From: Candidatus Uhrbacteria bacterium
GTDB taxonomy: Bacteria > Patescibacteriota > Patescibacteriia > UBA9934 > GWF2-40-263
Assembly: GCA_018700535.1 (NCBI GenBank)
Contig: JABITQ010000033.1
Span: 1 to 9,888, forward strand
DNA: 9,888 bases
Reading direction: 5' to 3'
Positions 1 through 7,093 of the stretch are shown in pieces. The position numbers were made by a program, and so were the translations under genes. The notes below the pieces were generated by a model. The model did not search any database. It worked only from the letters and a program-made list of their open reading frames with translations, and was not told the DNA's origin. Each line of letters begins with the position of its first letter. Position 1 is the stretch's first letter.

Positions 1-695
1 CACTGATGTCAGCTGGGGCAAAAGAAGTTCAGAAGAAGGATGCACCGCAGCTGTACCGATTGGTAGAGAACCTCGCGATTACAGCAGGTATCCCAACACC
101 AAAGGTCTATGTCATTAAAGACCCATCCCCAAACGCATTCGCAACAGGACGCGATCCAGAACACGCATCTGTCGCCGTAACAACAGGACTCTTACAAACA
201 ATGACCAAACAAGAACTCGAGGGCATTCTCGCCCACGAGATCTCCCACATCAAAAACTACGATATCCGAATCATGACTGTCGTAATCGTTCTTGTGGGAA
301 TCGTCCTATTGCTCTCCGACATCCTCATGCGCACATTCATCTTTGGTGGACGTGACAACGACAACCGCGCAAACATAGCCTTAATGGTTATCGGTATCGT
401 CTTAGCCATCTTCTCTCCAATATTTGCACAACTGATTAAACTTGCTGTCTCTCGCTCACGCGAATACCTCGCTGACGCATCTGGATCACTCTTAACCAGA
501 CAACCAGAGCACCTAGCGTCTGCACTAGAAAAAATCGCCAAGCAAGACAAGCCACTTAAACGTGCCAACCACGCGACAGCTCACTTGTTTATCGCAAACC
601 CGTTCGACCCACACGTCACAAAAAAGTTTGAGTCCATGTTTAGCACGCACCCTCCTATAGAACAACGAATTCAACAACTTCGATCAATGATGTAA
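1..695 (+). CDS. htpX: Membrane zinc metalloprotease HtpX (M48 family), 5' end missing
   Basis: HtpX is a membrane-embedded zinc protease that degrades damaged or misassembled membrane proteins, with its active site on the cytoplasmic side. Numbering from the ATG at 6, the zinc-binding helix HEISH is at residues 77-81 and the third ligand is probably E153 in SREYLAD. Two hydrophobic segments lie at about 91-106 and 123-147, as in the family. The substrate-region motif NAFATGRDPEHA is at 43-54, and the C-terminal THPPIEQRI is at 214-222. The ATG at 6 is not the likely start: the frame is open to the window edge, and the visible part begins at the conserved SGAKEV stretch that follows the family's two N-terminal membrane spans, so about 60-70 residues are missing. 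The stop TAA lies 4 bases before clpC, suggesting co-transcription. The family assignment is secure. Confidence 0.95.
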   Translation, partial: LMSAGAKEVQKKDAPQLYRLVENLAITAGIPTPKVYVIKDPSPNAFATGRDPEHASVAVTTGLLQTMTKQELEGILAHEISHIKNYDIRIMTVVIVLVGIVLLLSDILMRTFIFGGRDNDNRANIALMVIGIVLAIFSPIFAQLIKLAVSRSREYLADASGSLLTRQPEHLASALEKIAKQDKPLKRANHATAHLFIANPFDPHVTKKFESMFSTHPPIEQRIQQLRSMM

Positions 696-699
696 CTGT

Positions 700-3183
700 A
701 TGCCACAAGACATTGTCGACAAATTTTCTAACCATCTCAAAAACGTTCTGACACGTGCATTGTGTTTTGTTGTCGAGACAGACGACAAAACCATCCAGCC
801 AGAACATCTGCTTTGGGCGCTCGGTACACAAAAAGGCTGTATCGGTGCAGAGATTTTAAAAAAGGCTGGGGTAAAACCATCACAGCTTAAAAAGATTGTT
901 GGAGTCACAAAAACTGCAAACAATCTTCCAGCAGTTTCCGACATGACACTCAACTTGTCAGATGATGCAAAGCGCATTGTTGAAAAAGCTGTTTTAACTG
1001 CAAACGTCTACGGCCACCGCTATGTAGGGACCGAACACCTACTCTCTGGGATGATGCAAGCAGAAAGCCCTCGTATCATGAGTTTCTTTACCATGCACAA
1101 AACAGACCTGAAGGAGCTACGCTCTCAACTTTCAATCGTGCTTAAAAGCACATCAAAATTCCCCGACCTCGCAAACACCATCACACCTGATGGTGCAGAC
1201 CTCGTAACAAAAGCAACCGAAGCACAGGCCGAAGAGCCTGCAGAAAAAAAGCTAACCGCACTAAACTACTTTAGTCGCGAGCTCACAGCACCAGAAGTGC
1301 AAGAAAACATCGACCCTGTTATTGGTCGCGCAGATGAGATCAGCCGCGTCATGGAGATTCTTTGTCGTCGCACCAAAAACAACCCCCTCCTTTTGGGTGA
1401 GCCGGGTGTCGGAAAAACAGCTATCGTTGAAGGTCTCGCAAAAATGATCGTTGAAGGCACTGTCCCTCCAGTACTCGCACACAAACGTATTTTTGCCGTG
1501 GACATGGCTCTGTTAATCGCAGGAACAATGTATAGAGGTGAATTTGAAGGACGACTACGCCAGATTATCGATGAGGTTAAGAAGGATGACGACATCGTTT
1601 TGTTTATTGATGAGATCCACACCATTGTCGGAACAGGTGCTGCATCAGGATCAATGGACGCAGCAAATATTTTAAAACCCGCACTCGCACGTGGAGAGAT
1701 CCGCTGCATTGGTGCAACAACTCCCGCAGAATTTAAAAAGCACATCGAGGCAGACTCCGCACTTGAACGAAGGTTTCAATCTGTATTCGTAGACGAGCCA
1801 AGCGTAGAAAAGGCCCTTGAGATTCTTCAGGGTGTCGCGCCGTACTACGAACGTTTCCACAATGTACGCATCTCGCACGAAGCGATTGAACAAGCAGTAA
1901 AAATGTCTGAGCGATACATTCAAGATAAACAACTCCCAGACAAAGCGATCGACCTCATCGATGAAGCTGCAGCCGCTGTACGTATTCGCAACGAAAACCC
2001 AACACCACACTTTGTTCAAAAGCAACTTAAAACAAGCCTGGATCAAGTTCGTGAAGACAAACGTCAAGCTGTTGTCGAGGAACGTTTCGGTGATGCCATG
2101 CACCTTAAAGAGGAAGAAGAACGCATGAGCGCAGAAATGGAGGCAGGCTCATTTCACTCATCACTCACTCCAATAGAAACCATCACAGCCGACCAAGTCG
2201 CAGGTGTTGTCTCTCGTATTACAGGCATCCCTGTATCAGATCTTCTATTAGAAGGTCAGTCTGCACTCCTAACACTCGGCCCGTCATTGATGCAACGTGT
2301 CATGGGACAGGATGATGTATTATCTGTAGTAACAGGAGCGCTTAAGCGCGCAAAGACAGGTGTGGCACATCCACATCGCCCACTCGCCTCTTTCCTTTTC
2401 TTAGGCCCATCTGGTGTTGGAAAAACCGAACTCGCAAAAACGATTGCCGAGACTCTCTTCCACAACAAAAAGAATCTTATTCGCTTGGACATGAGTGAAT
2501 ACTCAGAAGGCTTCACCATGACGAAACTTATCGGTGCACCTGCTGGATATGTGGGTTACAAAGAATCTGCCGGTCTTACAGACCGAGTAAAGCAACGCCC
2601 CTACTCTGTCATTCTGTTTGATGAAATCGAGAAAGCACATCGCGATGTGCAAAACTTGTTATTACAAATTTTTGAAGAAGGCGAACTTACAGATGCAACA
2701 GGCCGCAAGGTCAACTTTAAAAACACCATCATCATCCTGACATCAAATGTCGGCTTGGAACGATTTGGCAAAGGCAGCTTCGGATTCATGAGCTCAGACA
2801 ACGAACGCACTGTCGTGCTCAACCAAGACTTGCGCAAAGAGCTCGAGGAACGATTCCGCCCAGAGCTTGTAAACCGCATCGATCACACCTGCATCTTCCA
2901 ACCGCTTAAAAAAGCTACGCTCCACGCAATTTGTAAAAAACAACTTAGCGAGCTAACGGCGAGACTGAAAAACCAGGGGCTCCACTTAAAAATCCACAAA
3001 GACCTCGCGCCACACATAACCTCCCTTGCCGACCCAAACTACGGCGCGCGAACAATCCGCCAACACATCCAAAAAGAAATCGAGCACAAAATCGCAGAAC
3101 GCTTAACCAAGAAAGATCGTCCCAAGCGTCTCAACATCCGACTCAAAAACAAACGCGTCGTCGTAACAAAAACAAAAACGTAA
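700..3183 (+). CDS. clpC: ATP-dependent Clp protease ATP-binding subunit ClpC
   Basis: This is a hexameric AAA+ unfoldase that threads substrates into the ClpP peptidase. At 827 residues it is full length for ClpC. Two Clp N-terminal repeats lie at about 5-75 and 85-150. AAA-1 carries Walker A GEPGVGKT (233-240), Walker B FIDE (302-305), pore loop MYRG (277-280) and an arginine-finger region ERRF (356-359). A short UVR-like helical middle segment is at about 445-480, which fits ClpC rather than ClpB with its long coiled coil. AAA-2 carries Walker A GPSGVGKT (569-576), pore loop AGYVGY (615-620) and Walker B LFDE (639-642). The tripeptide FGF (694-696) sits where ClpC carries its ClpP-docking VGF loop, so ClpP interaction is likely although no clpP is in the window. 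The start is the first ATG after the htpX stop; no Shine-Dalgarno is visible. The neighbouring htpX suggests a shared quality-control role, which is inference. Confidence 0.95.
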   Translation: MPQDIVDKFSNHLKNVLTRALCFVVETDDKTIQPEHLLWALGTQKGCIGAEILKKAGVKPSQLKKIVGVTKTANNLPAVSDMTLNLSDDAKRIVEKAVLTANVYGHRYVGTEHLLSGMMQAESPRIMSFFTMHKTDLKELRSQLSIVLKSTSKFPDLANTITPDGADLVTKATEAQAEEPAEKKLTALNYFSRELTAPEVQENIDPVIGRADEISRVMEILCRRTKNNPLLLGEPGVGKTAIVEGLAKMIVEGTVPPVLAHKRIFAVDMALLIAGTMYRGEFEGRLRQIIDEVKKDDDIVLFIDEIHTIVGTGAASGSMDAANILKPALARGEIRCIGATTPAEFKKHIEADSALERRFQSVFVDEPSVEKALEILQGVAPYYERFHNVRISHEAIEQAVKMSERYIQDKQLPDKAIDLIDEAAAAVRIRNENPTPHFVQKQLKTSLDQVREDKRQAVVEERFGDAMHLKEEEERMSAEMEAGSFHSSLTPIETITADQVAGVVSRITGIPVSDLLLEGQSALLTLGPSLMQRVMGQDDVLSVVTGALKRAKTGVAHPHRPLASFLFLGPSGVGKTELAKTIAETLFHNKKNLIRLDMSEYSEGFTMTKLIGAPAGYVGYKESAGLTDRVKQRPYSVILFDEIEKAHRDVQNLLLQIFEEGELTDATGRKVNFKNTIIILTSNVGLERFGKGSFGFMSSDNERTVVLNQDLRKELEERFRPELVNRIDHTCIFQPLKKATLHAICKKQLSELTARLKNQGLHLKIHKDLAPHITSLADPNYGARTIRQHIQKEIEHKIAERLTKKDRPKRLNIRLKNKRVVVTKTKT

Positions 3184-3189
3184 TAACCT

Positions 3190-3999
3190 ATGGCCGCACC
3201 AGCTGCCAGAGCCCCACAATCTTCCCCCTCAAGAAAAGCACAGCTACACCAAGCACGTGCAAGCACTTTGGCATCCATGAATAGTCAGGAGAGTAATATT
3301 CACCACCAAGAGCAACAGGCAGCAAGACGCTCATCTCAATTTGGAAACCGTTTACAGGCAGCAACAGGCGCCCCTCTAAACATCCCAACTCAAACAACAA
3401 AACCTAAGGCGGCGACAAATGCAGCTTCATCCCCCACTGCGCAACAACCACCCTCAGTATTCAGTCAGATCAAATCGAATCTTGCGCGTGCAAAGAAGCC
3501 AAGTGTGCGAGGAGTGATGCAAGCTGAGCTCCAAAAATCGAAGGATATTTTACAAAAAGAAATTAAGAAGAAGGCAAAGGCTGCTTTTAAGCGTGGACTG
3601 ATCTACGTTGTCGACATGATTGCAGCAGCTCTCGACCTTGGAACGGTTGGTGTCTCAATGCTGATCGACTTTTTTATCTATGTGTTCACGTTCATGTGGT
3701 TGAATCTTGAGCTGTTTTACGGACTTAAGATGCGTAAAGGAAAGGATCCTTTTGTCTCACCAATCTCTTGGGACCCGATCCCGATGCCAATCGATCCGCA
3801 TGCTGTCATCCTTATGGGAGCGATTGTTGCAGCAGATGTCACAATTATTACTGTCGGAATGCTGATGTTTTTTGCGGGGTCATGCCTCATTCTTGATTTT
3901 TCAACTCTGTTAACTGACCCACTTAATTTTGCTTTATCCATAGCTGGTAACCCTAGTGCAACGTGTGCCACTGGTATAATAAATGCCATCGCGGGTTAA
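3190..3999 (+). CDS. Membrane protein of unknown function with basic, low-complexity N-terminus
   Basis: I do not recognise this 269-residue protein. Residues 1-95 are low complexity, rich in Ala, Gln, Ser and Pro, with no signal peptide. Residues 96-135 form a strongly basic, probably helical stretch. Hydrophobic segments follow at about 136-160 and 156-178; these may be two tightly spaced spans. Next comes a basic loop KMRKGK (180-185), a Pro-rich stretch PISWDPIPMPIDP (191-203) and a longer hydrophobic segment at about 203-236. The positive-inside rule places the N-terminus and basic loop in the cytoplasm and the C-terminus outside. Two cysteines (C232, C259) fall in or beyond the last span. 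The ATG is 6 bases after the clpC stop; the beta-propeller gene follows after 18 bases. Position before three exported or anchored proteins suggests an envelope role, perhaps in a secretion or pilus-like apparatus, but nothing in the sequence proves it. The reading frame itself is well supported by position and spacing. Confidence 0.8.
   Translation: MAAPAARAPQSSPSRKAQLHQARASTLASMNSQESNIHHQEQQAARRSSQFGNRLQAATGAPLNIPTQTTKPKAATNAASSPTAQQPPSVFSQIKSNLARAKKPSVRGVMQAELQKSKDILQKEIKKKAKAAFKRGLIYVVDMIAAALDLGTVGVSMLIDFFIYVFTFMWLNLELFYGLKMRKGKDPFVSPISWDPIPMPIDPHAVILMGAIVAADVTIITVGMLMFFAGSCLILDFSTLLTDPLNFALSIAGNPSATCATGIINAIAG
3972..3980 (+). promoter_or_regulatory. Candidate extended -10 promoter inside the 3' end of the preceding gene
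   Basis: TGGTATAAT is an exact TGN plus TATAAT extended -10 element. Transcription would start near 3986-3988, giving a leader of about 30 bases before the ATG at 4018. No convincing -35 hexamer lies 16-18 bases upstream (CCTAGT or similar), which extended -10 promoters can tolerate. It precedes the widest gap in the + strand gene cluster (18 bases), so it could give the beta-propeller, DsbA-like, peptidase and radA genes a transcript of their own. The same bases also encode residues of the upstream protein, so a chance match is possible. Confidence 0.3.
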
Positions 4000-4017
4000 C
4001 TCTATTTCTTCAATGTT

Positions 4018-5238
4018 ATGAACGAGCGTCTTAAACGCATTTTGATTCTTGCAGGCTTCGTGGTCTCAGTGTTCATTTTTGCTTTTCTTTTGTACTTCCT
4101 CTTTTTTCGCTCAGCTGGCCCCGCACCCGAAGCTACTGTCGAAGACGAAGAGATAGATGAACTCACAGGTCTTCCAGAATCGCTACAAGCAGCAATTCGT
4201 GAGGCACTCGAGCAAGAAGAAGCAGAGGCATTGCTAGAAGCTGACACTGTTGCACGCGGCGGACTAACCCTCACCACCAAACTCACCACATCTGCTGTCG
4301 ATGAACTTGTAATTAGCAGCGATGGCGATGACGCAACTTATTACGACTCTACAGATGGTCGGTTCTACTCGATCGACGAAGACGGAGATGCAACCGCGTT
4401 ATCCGACAAACAATTTCCACAAGTTGAAACTGTCTCTTGGAACAAAGATTCAGAAAAGGCTGTCCTCGAGTTTCCTGATGGCTCAAACATTCTTTATAAC
4501 TTTGAAACAGAAAAACAAATCACTCTCCCAGATCACTGGGAAGATTTCGACTTCTCACCAACCACCGACGAGATTGTCGCAAAGAGCATCGCGCTCGACC
4601 CATCAAACCGCTGGCTCCTCCTTGCAAGCGACGATGGCTCAAACGTACGCAGTTTCCAAGCACTTGGAGAAAACGAGGACAAAGTGACAGTCAACTGGTC
4701 ACCAAACGATCAGGTGGTCGCATTCGCCGACACCGCAGATGAACAGCAAGGTGGCTTTGACCGAACCCTCATTTACCCCGTTGGAAAAAACAGCGAAAAC
4801 TTTAAAGGACTTGTAGTTGAAGGACTCGGCTTTGAATCTGAATGGTCACCCAACGGGAAACAGCTTCTGTACTCTGTCGCAGGGTCTTACAGTGACTACA
4901 AGCCACTTCTGTGGATTGTGGACGCAACATCCTCAACAATGGGAGAGAACAGAACAAGCCTTGGACTAAATACCTGGGTAGACAAATGTACTTTTGGATC
5001 AAGCAAAACAATTTACTGTGCAGTCCCAACCGACCTCCCTCTCAACTCGGGGCTACAACGCTCACTGTATGCAGACACTGAAGACGTCCTTTACAAGATC
5101 GATCTTTCATCTGGACGCTCAAACATGATTGCAATCCCCGCAGAAGGCACTTCAATGAACAGCATCTCTGTAAACGACGACGAGACAAAACTTTATTTTA
5201 CCAACGACGACGGTGAGCTCGAGCTCATGAACCTTTAA
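4018..5238 (+). CDS. Membrane-anchored beta-propeller (TolB/WD40-like) protein
   Basis: The 406-residue product has a short basic N-terminus and one membrane anchor at about 8-30, an acidic, probably helical linker (about 36-80), and a C-terminal domain of repeated beta-strand units. Blade-like motifs recur: VSWNKDSEKAVLEF (139-152), VNWSPNDQVVAF (225-236), SEWSPNGKQLLYS (274-286) and SVNDDETKLYFT (384-395). These resemble the W-S-P-D/N-G-x-x-L/I pattern of TolB/WD40-like propellers. The fold is inferred from these repeats; the ligand or partner is unknown. The anchor followed by an acidic linker places the propeller outside the cytoplasmic membrane. It has only two cysteines, C324 and C334, ten residues apart, which could form a disulfide; a DsbA-like gene starts 4 bases after this stop. 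The ATG follows the previous stop by 18 bases without a Shine-Dalgarno. A scaffold or protein-interaction role is likely; it could instead bind a ligand on the cell surface. Confidence 0.8.
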   Translation: MNERLKRILILAGFVVSVFIFAFLLYFLFFRSAGPAPEATVEDEEIDELTGLPESLQAAIREALEQEEAEALLEADTVARGGLTLTTKLTTSAVDELVISSDGDDATYYDSTDGRFYSIDEDGDATALSDKQFPQVETVSWNKDSEKAVLEFPDGSNILYNFETEKQITLPDHWEDFDFSPTTDEIVAKSIALDPSNRWLLLASDDGSNVRSFQALGENEDKVTVNWSPNDQVVAFADTADEQQGGFDRTLIYPVGKNSENFKGLVVEGLGFESEWSPNGKQLLYSVAGSYSDYKPLLWIVDATSSTMGENRTSLGLNTWVDKCTFGSSKTIYCAVPTDLPLNSGLQRSLYADTEDVLYKIDLSSGRSNMIAIPAEGTSMNSISVNDDETKLYFTNDDGELELMNL

Positions 5239-5242
5239 CCCT

Positions 5243-5899
5243 ATGAATCATCGCCTTCTTACGTTTATTACATTCTCGTTCTTAACGGTGGTGATCTTTA
5301 TTTTCTTCTGGCTACGCGTGCAACCAATCGAGCCAAAGCTTATCGAAACTGATACAACCATCACAGAGATCAGCGAGCCGAGCATTACGTTTGTAAACCC
5401 AACACGCGGAACAGACACCCCCACCCTTCGCATTATCGAGTTTGGAGACTTTGAATGCGGACCATGTAGCACAATGGCATCTACGCTAGAGGCAGTCTTG
5501 ATCGCAAACCCCGACACCATTCAATTGGTCTGGAAGGATTTGCCAAACGAATCACTGCACCAATTTGCAACGCCAGCAGCAATCGCCGCACATTGCGCAG
5601 ATCGCCAAGGGGCATTCTGGCAATACCATGACGAACTCTTTGCGCGCCAAAGCTACTTGTCAGAATCGCAGTTTCCACAGATCGCAACGGACATTGGTTT
5701 GGACGTAGGTAAATTCACATCCTGCTTTGATACACGAGACACACTTCCTATTGTCAAAAGAGATTACAATGAAGCAATCGGCCTGGGCCTCACATCTACT
5801 CCAACAATCTTTATCGGTGACGAAATCTTAATCGGAGCTGTAAGCACACAAACAATCCTCGACACCGTACAATCAGAACTTGATCGATTGTCACAGTAA
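5243..5899 (+). CDS. DsbA-like thiol:disulfide oxidoreductase, membrane-anchored
   Basis: This is a 218-residue thioredoxin-fold protein of the DsbA family, expected to form or reshuffle disulfides in exported proteins. An uncleaved signal anchor lies at about 5-24. The catalytic motif is CGPC at 72-75 after the strand IIEFGDFE, and the cis-proline loop is STPT at 185-188 (P187) in front of IFIGDE. The DsbA helical insertion contains QGAFWQYHDELFARQ (122-136). Two further cysteines, C118 and C161, occupy places that carry a second pair in many DsbA-like proteins of this subgroup. The CGPC dipeptide is that of thioredoxin rather than the CPHC of E. coli DsbA, so its redox bias cannot be read from the motif. 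No DsbB or VKOR partner is in the window. The gene sits 4 bases after the propeller gene and 2 bases before a protein with 18 cysteines, its probable client by context. The family call is firm; the exact subtype is open. Confidence 0.92.
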   Translation: MNHRLLTFITFSFLTVVIFIFFWLRVQPIEPKLIETDTTITEISEPSITFVNPTRGTDTPTLRIIEFGDFECGPCSTMASTLEAVLIANPDTIQLVWKDLPNESLHQFATPAAIAAHCADRQGAFWQYHDELFARQSYLSESQFPQIATDIGLDVGKFTSCFDTRDTLPIVKRDYNEAIGLGLTSTPTIFIGDEILIGAVSTQTILDTVQSELDRLSQ

Positions 5900-5901
5900 T
5901 T

Positions 5902-7089
5902 ATGAAAAAACTCCTCCCCATTTTAGTCCTCATAGCATCGATCGCTCTTTTTTCTGGGAGCGTGATCCCAGCACTGGCTTGTTCGTGTTATGACGGGAAT
6001 GGCGTTGGAGAGTCTGTGAATGGAACTGAAGAGTGTCGAGCATTTTGTTTTGATGACACAGCTGTTGAGCGAGACGACGGTGACTGCAAGTGTGCAAATG
6101 GTGATCTGCAATCCATTGAATGTACGATGACATGTGAAGAGGCTGGACTATTAAGCTCAGATCCCACTGCTAAAAGCCTCTCATTAAACAACAAGGTAAA
6201 AATTGTCACACCGACACTTAGCGTTGATATACCAGGCCTTAAGTTTACTGATGTAATCCTAGAGGGCGACTCGCTAAACATTAACTTTATCGGTGAATAC
6301 ATCGCCGGTCTCTACAGCTATCTCCTCGGCATCTCCACCACCATTGCCATTGTGCTCATCATGATTGGAGGACTGCAATACACATTTGCGGCTGGTGGCG
6401 GGGATACTGCTAAAGCAAAAAAGCGCATCAAGGACGCAGTGACTGGTCTTGTCTTGATGATTAGTGTCTACATGATTTTGGTAACGGTTAACCCTTCCCT
6501 TGTCGGGTTAGAAGCCATTCGCCTTGAGAATATTTCTTTTGAAGAAATTGATAGATATGAAGTTGAGGATGATTATGTTGACGGCACACTTGCAGTAGAC
6601 TTTCAGGCACCATCTGCCACCAACATTTCAGGAGGTGGTAAAAGCCAAGTTCCAGCATCCCTCACCCAAGACATCGAGGCTGCTGCAAAAACGATGGCCG
6701 AGGAAGACTACGGCATCTCAATTGCATCCAGCTTCAGGTCACTCGAAAAACAAAAATCTCTTATTTCACAAAACTGCACAAACCCACCAGGGTCTGCAAC
6801 TTGTAATCCAAAAGTAGTCGGTGGAGAAAAGCGCCCTCAAACCTGTATCCTCAGAGACAACAACCCTGCAAACTGTCCGCACACAACAGGGCACGCACTC
6901 GATCTGTGGGGCACAAAAAATGGCAGTCAGTGCATCAGCCAAAGTGATTGTTTGAAGGATAGGAACAAATGTCGAAAAGACCCGTGTCAAAAAGCACTAT
7001 TAGACGCAATGAAAGAGCAAGGATTTTGTAACTTAAACTCTGAGCCATGGCACTTTGAAAAACCAAAGATGTCTCGGTCGTGCTATTAA
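5902..7089 (+). CDS. Cys-rich secreted protein fusing a VirB2-like two-span segment to an M15 (VanY-type) peptidase domain
   Basis: The 395-residue product has four parts. A signal peptide ends near ALA-C (24-27), a signal peptidase I-like site; the lipobox match is weak. A Cys-rich segment follows with eight cysteines (C27-C78). Next is a two-span module at about 131-200: first span, GGLQY (156-160), basic loop KAKKRIK (171-177), second span, then the conserved NPSLVGLE. This matches VirB2/TrbC-like pilin segments common in Patescibacteria. The C-terminal domain (about 250-395) has M15 signatures: SSFRSLEKQ (276-284), HTTGHALD with H327 and D334 as zinc ligands, and EPWHFE with E381 catalytic and H384 as third ligand. 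Ten more cysteines lie in this domain. The basic loop puts both Cys-rich parts outside. Expected activity is cleavage of peptidoglycan stem peptides, as D,D-carboxypeptidase or endopeptidase; specificity cannot be told. The DsbA-like gene ends 2 bases upstream. Domain calls are strong; a role in an envelope apparatus is inference. Confidence 0.87.
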   Translation: MKKLLPILVLIASIALFSGSVIPALACSCYDGNGVGESVNGTEECRAFCFDDTAVERDDGDCKCANGDLQSIECTMTCEEAGLLSSDPTAKSLSLNNKVKIVTPTLSVDIPGLKFTDVILEGDSLNINFIGEYIAGLYSYLLGISTTIAIVLIMIGGLQYTFAAGGGDTAKAKKRIKDAVTGLVLMISVYMILVTVNPSLVGLEAIRLENISFEEIDRYEVEDDYVDGTLAVDFQAPSATNISGGGKSQVPASLTQDIEAAAKTMAEEDYGISIASSFRSLEKQKSLISQNCTNPPGSATCNPKVVGGEKRPQTCILRDNNPANCPHTTGHALDLWGTKNGSQCISQSDCLKDRNKCRKDPCQKALLDAMKEQGFCNLNSEPWHFEKPKMSRSCY

Positions 7090-7093
7090 CCTT

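Noticed and set aside
6..8. ATG at the left edge as the htpX start
   Set aside because: The frame is open upstream to the window edge, and the family has two membrane spans before the SGAKEV stretch, so this Met is internal.
1266..2103. Two - strand open frames of 159 and 143 codons opposite clpC
   Set aside because: They lie wholly opposite conserved ClpC coding sequence and show no recognisable domain; they are shadows of the real gene.
4322..4687. Alternative + strand frame of 121 codons inside the propeller gene
   Set aside because: It is fully contained in the anchored propeller frame and has low-complexity Thr/Ser/Gln composition without motifs.
5954..5971. Small inverted repeat CTGGGA/TCCCAG in the signal-peptide region of the peptidase fusion
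   Set aside because: A six-base stem with a six-base loop inside coding sequence and no U tract is expected by chance.
7055..7057. Upstream in-frame ATG for radA
   Set aside because: It lies inside the preceding gene and adds 13 residues unlike RadA. The ATG at 7094 matches the family start at the zinc finger and the usual short spacing.
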